The notes beneath the pieces are model-generated. The model saw nothing but the letters and a program-made list of their open reading frames with translations. It was not told the DNA's origin and made no database searches. A stretch of DNA of 64,000 nt, from contig CAJTOJ010000001.1 in NCBI GenBank assembly GCA_910577665.1, positions 248,001 to 312,000 on the forward strand. The letters are read 5' to 3'. This document shows, piece by piece, positions 42,034 to 51,524 of this stretch (position 1 is its first letter; the number at the start of each line of letters is the position of its first letter). The position numbers were made by a program, and so were the translations under genes. Source of the stretch: an uncultured Acetatifactor sp. (GTDB lineage Bacteria; Bacillota; Clostridia; Lachnospirales; Lachnospiraceae).

Positions 42034-44577
42034 TTACTCACTTCCTTTCCTGACCAGGAAGTCCCTGGCATCAATTGTCACCCCATCACAACTTACAGGC
42101 TCTGTATGGTAATTGACATAGACTGTGGTGCCATCCTCATAGACCGTCCTTGCCACTTTCTCCTCCAATATGTCATGCCTCAGGATCAGCTGGTTCTCAA
42201 GACCATCCAGGGCCTGGGCCACTTTCTGGTAATCCTCTGCTGCCGTCTGTAGCCAGGTACCATAGTGCACAGAGTACAGATAATCATAATCTGTTTCCTT
42301 GAGCAGCGAGTTGTCTCCATATATCCATTTATAATACAGTCCTGCTCCGCTCTCCACACTTTTCAGCAGGGTAGTCCGGTAGTCATCTGCCATATTGATG
42401 GCCTCACCCGCATAGGGAATGTATCCGTGGAGCACCATCTCATAGAATGGCACATCCTTATCCAGGATCTGGTATCCATTGGAATACAGCGGTACATTGA
42501 TCATGTAATCCACATAGGGGAAACAGTACGCATTGCCATTGTCCCCCATCATCTTTCCCACACTGCCTTCCAGGGAAGCAAAGCTTTCCCCATAGAGCTG
42601 TGTGGCTTTCTGTCTGTCCGTATAGCGGCTCTCCAGGTAATCAGAATACAGGTACCAGCTGGCAGAACCCAGGTTGATTCCATTCCAGTTGTTCCTTTCG
42701 GCCGCCTTCCCGATGGTGCCTGCCACCTTCCCCGCATAGTAGGGACTGATCAGCCTGGCCAGCTCCCCCATTGGACTTCCGTCTGCGAAGAGGTACTTCT
42801 TGACCGTGATGTCTGAGTGGTCAAAATATCCTGGTCCGTACTGCATGGTAGTATAGCCGTCCAGAAGCTTATCCTGGTACACATACTGCATATCCACTGT
42901 CATAAAGGTGTCAATCCCCAGATCCGCCATGTCCTTCTGCAGCTTCTTCACCGATACACCGCCCTTTCCCAGGGCGTCCACCACCTTGACTTTCATGGCT
43001 GCCGTGCCGTGGAGACCGCCATTCATCCATCCGGAATAGATCATTTTCTGGTTCTTTATGCCCAGTTCTGTCAGCTTACCTGCAATCTCCTCCGCCTGGG
43101 CAAAAGTCGTCAGCGGCTGTACCGCCTTATATTTCACACCCAGAAACGTTTTGTACCGGTCTATTGCACCGATATACTCCGTGTACAGGGGAAGGCTCTC
43201 CGCCTCCGTGTGCCTGGCCAGTACCCCTTTTGCCTCCAGATATTCCCTGTAACAGGCAGCCATGCCGGAATAATCAGCTTCGCCCCCTGTCAGGAACTGA
43301 TACCGGATCTGATAGCTTCCCGTAAAGTCAGCACTGCTATAGAGCTGGTAACTGTTGGAGGCGCCCACCATATCACTCAGGGCCGCCGGCCCATACTGGA
43401 GATAGGAGAATCCCGCATATACATTGTTATAGGAGGTAAGCCTGCCTCCGATATCTGCGGAGATATCCGCATACCCGGCCCCGTCCTCAATGATGGCGAA
43501 GAGTGCCTGGTCACCTGCCTTTATGCCGAATACCGGTAACTTGATGGTCAGCGCCGCGTCTACTGCAGACTGGGTGGTACTGAGCACCCTCCTGGATTCA
43601 TCCTGCCCATAAACCATGGCATAATAGGAGGGTGCCGTGGTTTTGCCATTGTTCAGGTATATCAGGGCACCACTGCCGTCCGGCACGAAGAGATACCCTT
43701 CCTCCTCATCCGCCGCACCGAAATAAGGCAATATGTCAACATCCACCAGGTAAAACCCATCCTCATTGTAGCTTACGGTTTCCGGATCCACTGATACCAC
43801 CAGGCTGTCATTGTCCAGGCGATAGGTCAGTGGAATGGTGAACCAGGGATCTGTGTCGGCGGCATCTGCTGCGCCGCTCTCTGCCTTATCCTGCTGGTAG
43901 TCTTCCGGTGTATACCCGGCCTCTGCCAGATATCCTGCCATTTCCTCTTTTAGATAATCCTTAACCGTGCTTCTGAGTACATAGAAACTGGATTCCCCAT
44001 ATCCCGGATATTGTTCCGGATACTCCTCTGTAGTGGAAGTCAGTCCCCCTTCCACATCCACCAGGATATAGTTCCTGGTGAATTTCTTCCGGGCAGAGGC
44101 ATCCATCTGTTCTGTGTAGAGCAGGAACCGCTCCTGGGATATGGCTGCCGGGAGCATCAGACTCTCCGCCAGCTTTCCCATGGTGTAGGTTATTGTTATG
44201 CCGTCTTCCTGATAAGTGATCTCAAACTGCCCGTTTGCCACGCTGTCATTGTAGCTGTCCATCACAGCTGACTGCACATTTTCGTTATAATACTGTACCA
44301 GGAGCTGGCTCTTGAGCAACTCTTTGTAATATGGCGTGGCGATTCCATCCCTTTCCCCATCCGGTGGATTGGTGTACCACAGCTTCCCGGTCTCATTGTC
44401 CATGACTGCAACGGAAGCATTATCCTCATTCAAGTAGAGCGTAAGCTGTCCGTTTCCTGCCACTTCCTTCATTCCCTCCGGCTGACTGGAAGCCTCCACG
44501 GGAAGAGTCCGGCCCGACAACAACATGACAGCGGCCAGACCAGCCAGCCCTGTCCATATCCTTTTTCCCTTACTCAT
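42034..44577 (-). CDS. Secreted DUF5696 protein, glycosidase-like
   Basis: 847 residues with a signal peptide (TGLAGLAAVMLLSGRTLPVE, cut near ASS). The sequence fits DUF5696: an N-terminal beta region (YLNEDNASVAVMDNETGKLW), and a barrel-like part with MIYSGWMNGGLHG, FMTVDMQYVYQDKLLDGYTT and YYKWIYGDNSLLKETDYDYL. Function of the family is not settled; its barrel resembles that of glycoside hydrolases and its genes go with CUT1 sugar transporters, as here between a YIP1 gene and permeases. Likely acts on oligosaccharides at the outer face before uptake. Start 44577 follows AAGGGG; the longer frame upstream overlaps the YIP1 gene. Confidence 0.78.
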   Translation of the reverse strand: MSKGKRIWTGLAGLAAVMLLSGRTLPVEASSQPEGMKEVAGNGQLTLYLNEDNASVAVMDNETGKLWYTNPPDGERDGIATPYYKELLKSQLLVQYYNENVQSAVMDSYNDSVANGQFEITYQEDGITITYTMGKLAESLMLPAAISQERFLLYTEQMDASARKKFTRNYILVDVEGGLTSTTEEYPEQYPGYGESSFYVLRSTVKDYLKEEMAGYLAEAGYTPEDYQQDKAESGAADAADTDPWFTIPLTYRLDNDSLVVSVDPETVSYNEDGFYLVDVDILPYFGAADEEEGYLFVPDGSGALIYLNNGKTTAPSYYAMVYGQDESRRVLSTTQSAVDAALTIKLPVFGIKAGDQALFAIIEDGAGYADISADIGGRLTSYNNVYAGFSYLQYGPAALSDMVGASNSYQLYSSADFTGSYQIRYQFLTGGEADYSGMAACYREYLEAKGVLARHTEAESLPLYTEYIGAIDRYKTFLGVKYKAVQPLTTFAQAEEIAGKLTELGIKNQKMIYSGWMNGGLHGTAAMKVKVVDALGKGGVSVKKLQKDMADLGIDTFMTVDMQYVYQDKLLDGYTTMQYGPGYFDHSDITVKKYLFADGSPMGELARLISPYYAGKVAGTIGKAAERNNWNGINLGSASWYLYSDYLESRYTDRQKATQLYGESFASLEGSVGKMMGDNGNAYCFPYVDYMINVPLYSNGYQILDKDVPFYEMVLHGYIPYAGEAINMADDYRTTLLKSVESGAGLYYKWIYGDNSLLKETDYDYLYSVHYGTWLQTAAEDYQKVAQALDGLENQLILRHDILEEKVARTVYEDGTTVYVNYHTEPVSCDGVTIDARDFLVRKGSE

Positions 44578-44591
44578 GTCCGTCCCCTTTC

Positions 44592-45212
44592 CTACCGAAA
44601 CCGCAGCTCCCTGTATATTGTGGTCACAAAGGTCAGCATCTGCTGGATCACATTGAAGAAAAGCAACCCGATGAACATGATGATCCCCATGCCCACAATG
44701 GTGACAATACAGGTGGCGATTGTTTTCGTCACACTGTACTGATGTATCACCATAGTACCGGTAAAGAGCAGGAAGCCGGCCCACAGATAGCTGACAGTAC
44801 CCAGCACATAATAGAAACTACCCTCATTGGTGGTAATCCCGTGACTCATGAGAACCATGGGAAGCCGGATAAGGATAATGGGAAGCAGGGAATATCCCAC
44901 TGCCGTCAGGATATCCTGCATCCTGCCTTTTCCATCCATCAGGGAAGTGGTACACCAGTTTGCCACACACCACAGTGCATACAAAAGTGCCACTGTGACC
45001 ACATCCACCACCACATTCAGTTCTGACAGTCTGTTAAAATTGAATAAGAAACCTGTATTCTGCTTCTCTATGGTCAAGGTCAGTATGGTCAGTACCACGA
45101 AAGTAGCCGCAGCCGCCACGCTTCCCTTGTTCTCCCTCCTAAGGCCCCAGAAGCCGTCAAAGGGATGCGTTATCACATAGAATCCATATTTCAGCGTTTC
45201 GACATAAAGCAT
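44592..45212 (-). CDS. YIP1-family membrane protein
   Basis: 206 residues, about five membrane helices, with the YIP1-type opening (HPFDGFWGLRRENKGSVAAA) and the central VANWCTTSLMDGKGRMQDIL loop. The role of YIP1 proteins in bacteria is unknown; small ones often occur inside CUT1 sugar operons of Firmicutes beside DUF5696 proteins. Its start overlaps the upstream NHL/TPR gene by 22 bp, indicating coupled translation. Confidence 0.78.
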   Translation of the reverse strand: MLYVETLKYGFYVITHPFDGFWGLRRENKGSVAAAATFVVLTILTLTIEKQNTGFLFNFNRLSELNVVVDVVTVALLYALWCVANWCTTSLMDGKGRMQDILTAVGYSLLPIILIRLPMVLMSHGITTNEGSFYYVLGTVSYLWAGFLLFTGTMVIHQYSVTKTIATCIVTIVGMGIIMFIGLLFFNVIQQMLTFVTTIYRELRFR

Positions 45213-46666
45213 CTGACCTCACCTACCCATCTTCTGAATCTGAACGCGCAGCGGACACCCACCACGGCCACGACCAACAGTATCAGCACCAGCATCACAG
45301 TTCCAAAACTGGATTCCATCAGTTCCTTGCGGTAATAGTAGAACGCTTTTGTGTAATATTTCCTGCTGTTACCCAGCTTGAAATACTCCATGGCCTGCTT
45401 GTAATCTCCCTCAGACAGATAGGTCTTGCCCAGTCCGATGTAAGCCATCTCATTGTTGGAATTGCTCTTTAACACCTCCTGCCATTGGGCGTTGGCGCCT
45501 TCCGAGTCCCCCAGATCATTGAGATGCAGGGCATTCATAAGATGTCTGCCATAGTCCGTGATATGGAATTCCAGGATTCCTCCCAGAATGCTGTCCAGAA
45601 TGTAGACCTTCTCCTCATCACTGCTCAGGGCAATGGCCACCGGTTTCTGCACATTTCCCTCCTTGGTTCCTTTCCTGCCAAAGACAAAAAGGGAATTCCC
45701 GTCATAGTCGTAAGCGAATACCTTGCCTCCCTTATCATCCAGGATATAGTAACAGCCGAATTCCGTGGCGGCCACATCGCAGAAGGAGGACCACTCCCTG
45801 CCTGCCAGATCACCGATAATGCCATTGGTGCCAAGGCGTCTAAGCACATCGGTTCCGGTGGGATTCAGCCGCCGGATGGCATCTGCGCCATGCATATAGT
45901 CTTCTTTGGAGAGATTATTGATGGTCGCGTAGATAAATCCCTCGTCATCTACAAAGATATTGCTGTACTCTGTGGGAATAATGGTCTCCATCCGGGCCTT
46001 CTGGGCATCTGTAGAGAAGTAGTTCTTCCAGATATAGGTAAAATAATCCACATTTACCTCCGTGGCTCCGATAAAGCCCTGGAAGACCCCGTTCTTGTCG
46101 AATTCCACCAGTCCCATGTTGATACCATAGGCAATGACATAGATACGCCCTGTCTCATCCACCACCACCTTGATGGGATGATATTCCTGGGAGGCGGCGA
46201 TCAATGTGGTCTCTGGCCTTCCAATGCTGCGGACGAACTTCCCCTCCTGGTCATATTCCACGATGCGCCCGTTGCCCCCATCTGCCACATACAGATGTCC
46301 TTCCTTCGTGACAAATACACCCTGGGGCGATTTCAGCGGATCCCCACTGCCCTCCCCACAGGTGATCTCCTGTACCACTTCTCCTGACAGCTCCATCTTC
46401 AGGATCCTGGAATTACCAGTATCTGCCACATACAGGATATCCTCGTGGATACACATATCCTCCGGAAAGCTTAAGGAGAGACCGAAATCCCGGCTGGTGA
46501 GCGTCTGCTCATACAGGTAGGCATGGGGCTGTAAGACTTCCTCCCCCCAGAAGTTAAAGCTGTAGGAATCATAGGGCACCTGGGCCGATGCAGTTATCAC
46601 ACTGCCAGCCAGTACGGACAGTCCTAACAGACAGGAGCATGCAGCAGTCAGTATTTTTTTCTTCAT
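45191..46666 (-). CDS. Secreted NHL-propeller and TPR protein with C-terminal membrane anchor
   Basis: 491 residues. Signal peptide (LLGLSVLAGSVITASAQVP), then about six NHL-type blades (LYVADTGNSRILKMELSG, LYVADGGNGRIVEYDQEGKF, RIYVIAYGINMGLVEFDKNG, VYILDSILGGILEFHI), a short TPR pair (AYIGLGKTYLSEGDYKQAME) and one membrane helix near the end (GTVMLVLILLVVAVVGVRCA) with a basic tail. It therefore sits outside the cell anchored by its C-terminus. A scaffold linking binding proteins, hydrolases and permeases is a reasonable guess; nothing in the sequence proves it. The start at 46666 follows AAGGAG. Confidence 0.8.
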   Translation of the reverse strand: MKKKILTAACSCLLGLSVLAGSVITASAQVPYDSYSFNFWGEEVLQPHAYLYEQTLTSRDFGLSLSFPEDMCIHEDILYVADTGNSRILKMELSGEVVQEITCGEGSGDPLKSPQGVFVTKEGHLYVADGGNGRIVEYDQEGKFVRSIGRPETTLIAASQEYHPIKVVVDETGRIYVIAYGINMGLVEFDKNGVFQGFIGATEVNVDYFTYIWKNYFSTDAQKARMETIIPTEYSNIFVDDEGFIYATINNLSKEDYMHGADAIRRLNPTGTDVLRRLGTNGIIGDLAGREWSSFCDVAATEFGCYYILDDKGGKVFAYDYDGNSLFVFGRKGTKEGNVQKPVAIALSSDEEKVYILDSILGGILEFHITDYGRHLMNALHLNDLGDSEGANAQWQEVLKSNSNNEMAYIGLGKTYLSEGDYKQAMEYFKLGNSRKYYTKAFYYYRKELMESSFGTVMLVLILLVVAVVGVRCAFRFRRWVGEVRCFMSKR

Positions 46667-46679
46667 AATTTTGCGCTCC

Positions 46680-47558
46680 TTACTCTTTGATACCGGATGA
46701 AGCCATTGTTTCAATGATGTTGCTCTGGCTGATCACAAATATGACAATGGGCACGATCATCATGATGACGGATACCGCTGCCGTAGCCCCTGCCCGGGAA
46801 ATACCTGCCGCAGAGATCTGGCTCAACGCATAAGGCAATGTCTTCAGCTGCTCTGTGTAGATATAGTTGGATCCCTGCAGGTTCCACAGATCCTGGAAGC
46901 AGAAAATGATCAGTGTCAGCCAGGCCGGTTTCACCTGGGGCATGGCAATCCGCCAGAAGGTAGTCACTTCGCTGGCACCATCAATCCTGGCCGCTTCCAG
47001 CAGGGAGCTGGGAATCTGCTCCATGAACTGTTTCATCAAAAACAACCCCAGAGGCTTTGCAATGGCCGGCAGGATCAGCGCCAGATAGGAATCCAGCATC
47101 CCCGCTTTGGACATGATCAGATAGTTGGGAATGGCTGTCACCTGGGTGGAGAACATCAGAGCTGTTACAATCACCCAGAAGATCACCTTCTGCCCCGGAA
47201 AGGTATGCTTCGCCAGCGCATAGGCACACATGCTCGCTACAAACAGATGCCCGAAGGTTCCAATCAAGGTGATGAACACCGTATTGAATATGTACCTGGA
47301 GAAAGGCACCCAGGACTGGCTCATCAGCACAAACACATCGTGGAAATTATCCAGGGTAGGATCCTTCACCAGGAACCTGGGAGGAAATATGAACAATTCC
47401 TCCGGGGGCTTCAGGGAATTGCTGATGGCCAGCACCAGCGGCAGGGCCATAAAAGAACCCATCAGGATCAGGATCAGGACGCTACACACATCTCCTGCCC
47501 TGGAGTGATTCTGTTTTGCCCTCTTCTTATGTCTTATCTTCAACATTGCTATCTTCAC
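46680..47558 (-). CDS. Carbohydrate ABC transporter permease (MalG type), second system
   Basis: 292 residues, six membrane helices, EAA loop LLEAARIDGASEVTTFWRIA. It pairs with the MalF-type subunit upstream, whose stop overlaps its start by four bases (ATGA). The NHL/TPR gene starts 13 bp after its stop. Confidence 0.92.
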   Translation of the reverse strand: MKIAMLKIRHKKRAKQNHSRAGDVCSVLILILMGSFMALPLVLAISNSLKPPEELFIFPPRFLVKDPTLDNFHDVFVLMSQSWVPFSRYIFNTVFITLIGTFGHLFVASMCAYALAKHTFPGQKVIFWVIVTALMFSTQVTAIPNYLIMSKAGMLDSYLALILPAIAKPLGLFLMKQFMEQIPSSLLEAARIDGASEVTTFWRIAMPQVKPAWLTLIIFCFQDLWNLQGSNYIYTEQLKTLPYALSQISAAGISRAGATAAVSVIMMIVPIVIFVISQSNIIETMASSGIKE

Positions 47559-48532
47559 TTACCAACCCTCCCTAAGATACCCTGAACCAGCTTGTTGCAA
47601 AGGATCATGACCATGAACAACAGTGTGGCAATAGCGGAGGCATACCCCATCTCGAACCGGATGCTGCCATAGTCCACCAGATGGGAGACAACGGTATGGG
47701 CCGCATAATTTACACTGGGGAAACCCGCCAGGGCCGCCAGCTGGTCATGGATGGAGAAAGAACTGGTAATGGTCATGACTGCACCGAACATCAGCTGCTC
47801 CTTCATGGCCGGAAGCGTGATATACCACAGTTCCTGGAAACGGTTCCGGATGCCGTCCATGTAGCCTGCCTCATACAGTGACCTGTCCACATTCTGCAGG
47901 CCGGCGATAAAGGAGAGGAATCCGGTTCCCATGCTCATCCACAGGATGACGATGATCAGGATAGGCATGATATATCTGGAATCCTCGAACCACAGATTGG
48001 CACTGTAAGTGATCCCAAGCTTCATCAGCCAGCCGTTGGCCAGTCCATAGGTATCGCTGGAAAAAATGTATTTCCATACAATATATGCCTGCCCTGAGAT
48101 GGTGGGCGCATAGAAGATCAAGGTCAGGAAAGCCCTGATCTTGCTGTTCTTGATGTCATTGATCATCCAGGCAATGAACAGTGCCAGGAAATATCCCACC
48201 GGCCCCGTGATCACTGCAAAGAGAAAGGTATTCTTCACCGCTGTCAGGAATATCTCATCTGCAAAAAACAGGTCTATATAGTTCTTCCAGCCTATGAACC
48301 TGGGTGGCTCCAGCACATTAAAGTAAGTGAAGCTCAACCCTATGGATGTACAGACAGGAACCAGGTAAAACATGATAAAGAGCAGGCAGTAAGGTGCGAT
48401 GAAAAAGTAGGAAAGCTTATGCTTCATAATACTCTTCCCCAGCTGCTTTGCCTTGATCTTCCCATACTCCATCAGAAGTAAAGGCAGCTTCCTGTCATCC
48501 CTTATGTGCTCTGTTTGCACTTTCTTACTCAT
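47555..48532 (-). CDS. Sugar ABC transporter permease (MalF type), second system
   Basis: 325 residues, six membrane helices after a cytoplasmic N-terminus; EAA loop LYEAGYMDGIRNRFQELWYI. Its start overlaps the end of the large binding-protein gene by eight bp. Together with the MalG-type partner it forms the channel fed by the CBM-bearing binding protein. Confidence 0.92.
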   Translation of the reverse strand: MSKKVQTEHIRDDRKLPLLLMEYGKIKAKQLGKSIMKHKLSYFFIAPYCLLFIMFYLVPVCTSIGLSFTYFNVLEPPRFIGWKNYIDLFFADEIFLTAVKNTFLFAVITGPVGYFLALFIAWMINDIKNSKIRAFLTLIFYAPTISGQAYIVWKYIFSSDTYGLANGWLMKLGITYSANLWFEDSRYIMPILIIVILWMSMGTGFLSFIAGLQNVDRSLYEAGYMDGIRNRFQELWYITLPAMKEQLMFGAVMTITSSFSIHDQLAALAGFPSVNYAAHTVVSHLVDYGSIRFEMGYASAIATLLFMVMILCNKLVQGILGRVGK

Positions 48533-51473
48533 ATACAGTCCTCTCTCTTACCGGCAGCCCGAATTCTTTCCGCTTGCTGTCAATCTCGGTGTTGATAGTC
48601 TTCACAATGTCCTGCAAGGTCTCCCTTGGATCCTCGTTGTTGTTGTATACTGTGTAAAAGGCATTCTTGATATTACGCTCCGTGTAATAACTGCCAGGGA
48701 TCTGGGGAATCGCCTTCACCCACTCCAGCTGTGCTGTAAGCTGCTTATAATCCCGGTTGGACCAGGGCAGATTCGACAGTGCCTCCAGATTGGCTGTAGC
48801 CACACGGCCTGATACTCCCAGTACGTTCTCGATCTCATTGCCATAATCGGACTGGGTCTGTGCACTCATCCACCACTTCAGGAAACTCCATGCATCTTCC
48901 TTCCTTTCGCTGGTGGCCATGATCACAGAAGCAGATTCCCAGGTGGATACACTGTGGTCGATGGTCCCGTCCTGGCGCTCATAGCCAGGCACCACCGTGA
49001 ATCCCCACAGCCCCCGGATCTCCGGTGCAAACACGGACAGATAACTGTAATTGGTATAGTCCCCGATCGCCAGGGGCATCTCCCCGTTCCGGAAACGGTT
49101 GGCAAAATCATAGGTCACAGGCATCCTGTAGTTCACATAATTGCTGGTCCAGCGCTTGAAGGCTTCCACCGCATTCTCCGTGTCCAGACCGCTGGCCATG
49201 GCATCCTCCGTGTAGTAGGTGCCGCCATGCTGGTACAGATACATGGCAAAGGTGGTATAATCCGGGGTGATACCAATGTTCATATTGTTCTTCTGGATCA
49301 CGGCCAGGGCCTCATAGAAGTCATCCCAGGTCTCAGGTATGGCAATCCCCAGCTCCTTCAGAATATCCGCCCTGTAGAACATCACGTGGAAGGACATGGT
49401 CTGGGGAAGGGCATACACCCCGTCCCCGAAGGTGAACTGGGTCATGGCATCCTCATGGAACCAGCTTTTCACTTCCTCAAAACCCTCAAACTGGGTCAGA
49501 TCTGCCACGGCATTGCGCAACGCGTAGTTCACAGGTTCCACACCAGCTACATTCAGGGCCACATCCGGCCCCTCCCCTGCAAGGGTGGCAGACAAAAGCA
49601 CACTGCTGTTTACCAGCTTCACATTCACAGGAATGTTTGTTCTGGACACAAAATAATTGTCCACCAGATCCTTGATCACCGTAGCCTGATCCCGTCCGCT
49701 TCCACTCATGCTGGTGACAGCCGCACTGTCAGCCAGGATCCACACCTCCAGGGCCTCGCCCTCATAGACCTCGCCAATGCTGTCGTAGTCTTCCACGAAA
49801 CTGGCTAAAAACTGCTTCACCTCATGCTGGGCCTTGGCGAAAAATCCTGCCTTTGCTGCAGGCAGCTTCATCCCCGGCGCACCTACCATCAGATAGTCAA
49901 TCTCCAGGGGCTGCTCCTTCATGGTAAGCTGCCAGGAGCCAAGGGATACAATATTGTCCTTGAAAGCTGACCACTGCTTGGCGATGGTCTCCGGCTGTTC
50001 GACCATACGCTGCAGCTGGTTCACCAGATTATCTATGGCGGCAGACTGGCTGCCAGACTTTCCCTTGGAGTAGTTATCCACCAGCCGCTTGATCTCCACA
50101 ATATTCTCATACTGTCTGGCCAGGATCTCCAGGGCTTCCGGGGTCTTGGACTCCAGCTGGTAGTCCCGGAACATATCCGGGGAACTGCCGATCACGATCA
50201 GAAGCTGCCTGTATGCCCGGTTCAGTTCAGAGATGCATTCATCTGTCCTGCGGATGATCTCCGACATCTCACTGCCCAGGCCGATCTCCAGAAGGATGGT
50301 ATGCTTCCCGGCTGCCAGGAAGAATTCAAAAGGCGTCTCTTCCGTGCCCAGGGATGCCACCTCCCAGTCGTTTCCATAATAGAACTTGCACTCTCTGGCC
50401 TCTGCAAAAGGAATCTGCCCGTCAATGGACAGGGACCGCACTACCGTCACGCCGGTGTTGATATTCTGCCGGTACCGCAGCGCAATCTCATACAGGCCAT
50501 CCCTGGGCACCTCCACCTCCCAGGAGATCCACTGTCCTACCTGTTTCCAGTTGGAACCGCCTATGGTATTCAGCCGGGTCTTGCTGGGGCTGTATGGCAC
50601 TGTCAGCGGTGAGGAACGGTCCGCAATCGGATACAGCGTGGAATCAGACTTGTAGCTGGCATCTTCCCCCTGTATCGTCACCGGCTGGCAGTCTGCCTTC
50701 TGATATCCGGCTTCCTGGTTCCTGGACTGGTATCCGGCATAGTCTGGCAGGCTCTCCTGCCTGGTCAGTGTCAGACTGCCGATCTTCATGGGTTCCTTCA
50801 CCGAGACCAGGGTGATGGTATTTTTTCCTTTTTCAAAATAGAAGTCAAAAGCATCCTGATAATAGCCATCACTGTCTTTTAAGAAGGTCTCCATCCATTG
50901 GCCCGCCTCTTCCTGTTTCGGCCTGACATCATTATCCCTGGAATCCCTCACGATCTTCTCTGCGTTTCTCCAGATCCTGGAAAATTTCAGGTACTGGGCA
51001 TTCTCAAAAGGTACCTCTCCGTTTATGTACAACTCCCTCTCTATGAAACTGTTCTTCCCCTTTGTGGGATAATATGCCAGGCTGATATTGTAGAATCCTG
51101 CCTGCGGCACTTCCACCTCGTAGGTAACACCGCCCTCTTCCAGAGTGCAAAGCCCATCGGCTTCCACATAAAATCCTTCCGATGCCTCCAGGTAATCGGT
51201 CCCCTTTACGGTTACCTGGATCTCTGGATGGGATGCCTGGCTGTGTTCCTCCAGGTATTCCTCATAGCTGCAGGTATCCTGTATCACATCCAGCAGGTTT
51301 TCCTCCCCTCCTGTTTCCGATGCGGCCAGGGCCTGCAGACCTGTGCCGGACCACACCATCAGAAGGAGACCAATGGCCGCAGCCATTGCCCTTCCTGGTC
51401 CCGGACGCACAACCCTTCCGGCTTTCCATCCAAATGCCTTATACATTCCTGATATCCTCATCTTTGCCCCCAT
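48525..51473 (-). CDS. Large solute-binding protein with two carbohydrate-binding-like modules
   Basis: 982 residues, about twice a normal binding protein. After a signal peptide (MAAAIGLLLMVWSGTGLQAL) come two beta-sandwich modules resembling CBM6/35 (about 75-235, with VEVPQAGFYNISLAYYPTKG, and 260-400, with QWISWEVEVPRDGLYEIALR), a helical linker (about 400-560), then the binding-protein part (ALEVWILADSAAVTSMSGSG, GDGVYALPQTMSFHVMFYRA, ETWDDFYEALAVIQKNNMNI). It has no lipobox cysteine. It may hold on to a polymer through the modules while the C-terminal part delivers oligosaccharide to the permeases. The start at 51473 is uncertain; ATG at 51461 is also possible. Confidence 0.83.
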   Translation of the reverse strand: MGAKMRISGMYKAFGWKAGRVVRPGPGRAMAAAIGLLLMVWSGTGLQALAASETGGEENLLDVIQDTCSYEEYLEEHSQASHPEIQVTVKGTDYLEASEGFYVEADGLCTLEEGGVTYEVEVPQAGFYNISLAYYPTKGKNSFIERELYINGEVPFENAQYLKFSRIWRNAEKIVRDSRDNDVRPKQEEAGQWMETFLKDSDGYYQDAFDFYFEKGKNTITLVSVKEPMKIGSLTLTRQESLPDYAGYQSRNQEAGYQKADCQPVTIQGEDASYKSDSTLYPIADRSSPLTVPYSPSKTRLNTIGGSNWKQVGQWISWEVEVPRDGLYEIALRYRQNINTGVTVVRSLSIDGQIPFAEARECKFYYGNDWEVASLGTEETPFEFFLAAGKHTILLEIGLGSEMSEIIRRTDECISELNRAYRQLLIVIGSSPDMFRDYQLESKTPEALEILARQYENIVEIKRLVDNYSKGKSGSQSAAIDNLVNQLQRMVEQPETIAKQWSAFKDNIVSLGSWQLTMKEQPLEIDYLMVGAPGMKLPAAKAGFFAKAQHEVKQFLASFVEDYDSIGEVYEGEALEVWILADSAAVTSMSGSGRDQATVIKDLVDNYFVSRTNIPVNVKLVNSSVLLSATLAGEGPDVALNVAGVEPVNYALRNAVADLTQFEGFEEVKSWFHEDAMTQFTFGDGVYALPQTMSFHVMFYRADILKELGIAIPETWDDFYEALAVIQKNNMNIGITPDYTTFAMYLYQHGGTYYTEDAMASGLDTENAVEAFKRWTSNYVNYRMPVTYDFANRFRNGEMPLAIGDYTNYSYLSVFAPEIRGLWGFTVVPGYERQDGTIDHSVSTWESASVIMATSERKEDAWSFLKWWMSAQTQSDYGNEIENVLGVSGRVATANLEALSNLPWSNRDYKQLTAQLEWVKAIPQIPGSYYTERNIKNAFYTVYNNNEDPRETLQDIVKTINTEIDSKRKEFGLPVRERTVYE

Positions 51474-51524
51474 CTGCCCTTCTTGACGGGCATTCTGCTA
51501 CTGCCAGGTACTCCTTGCAGGATC

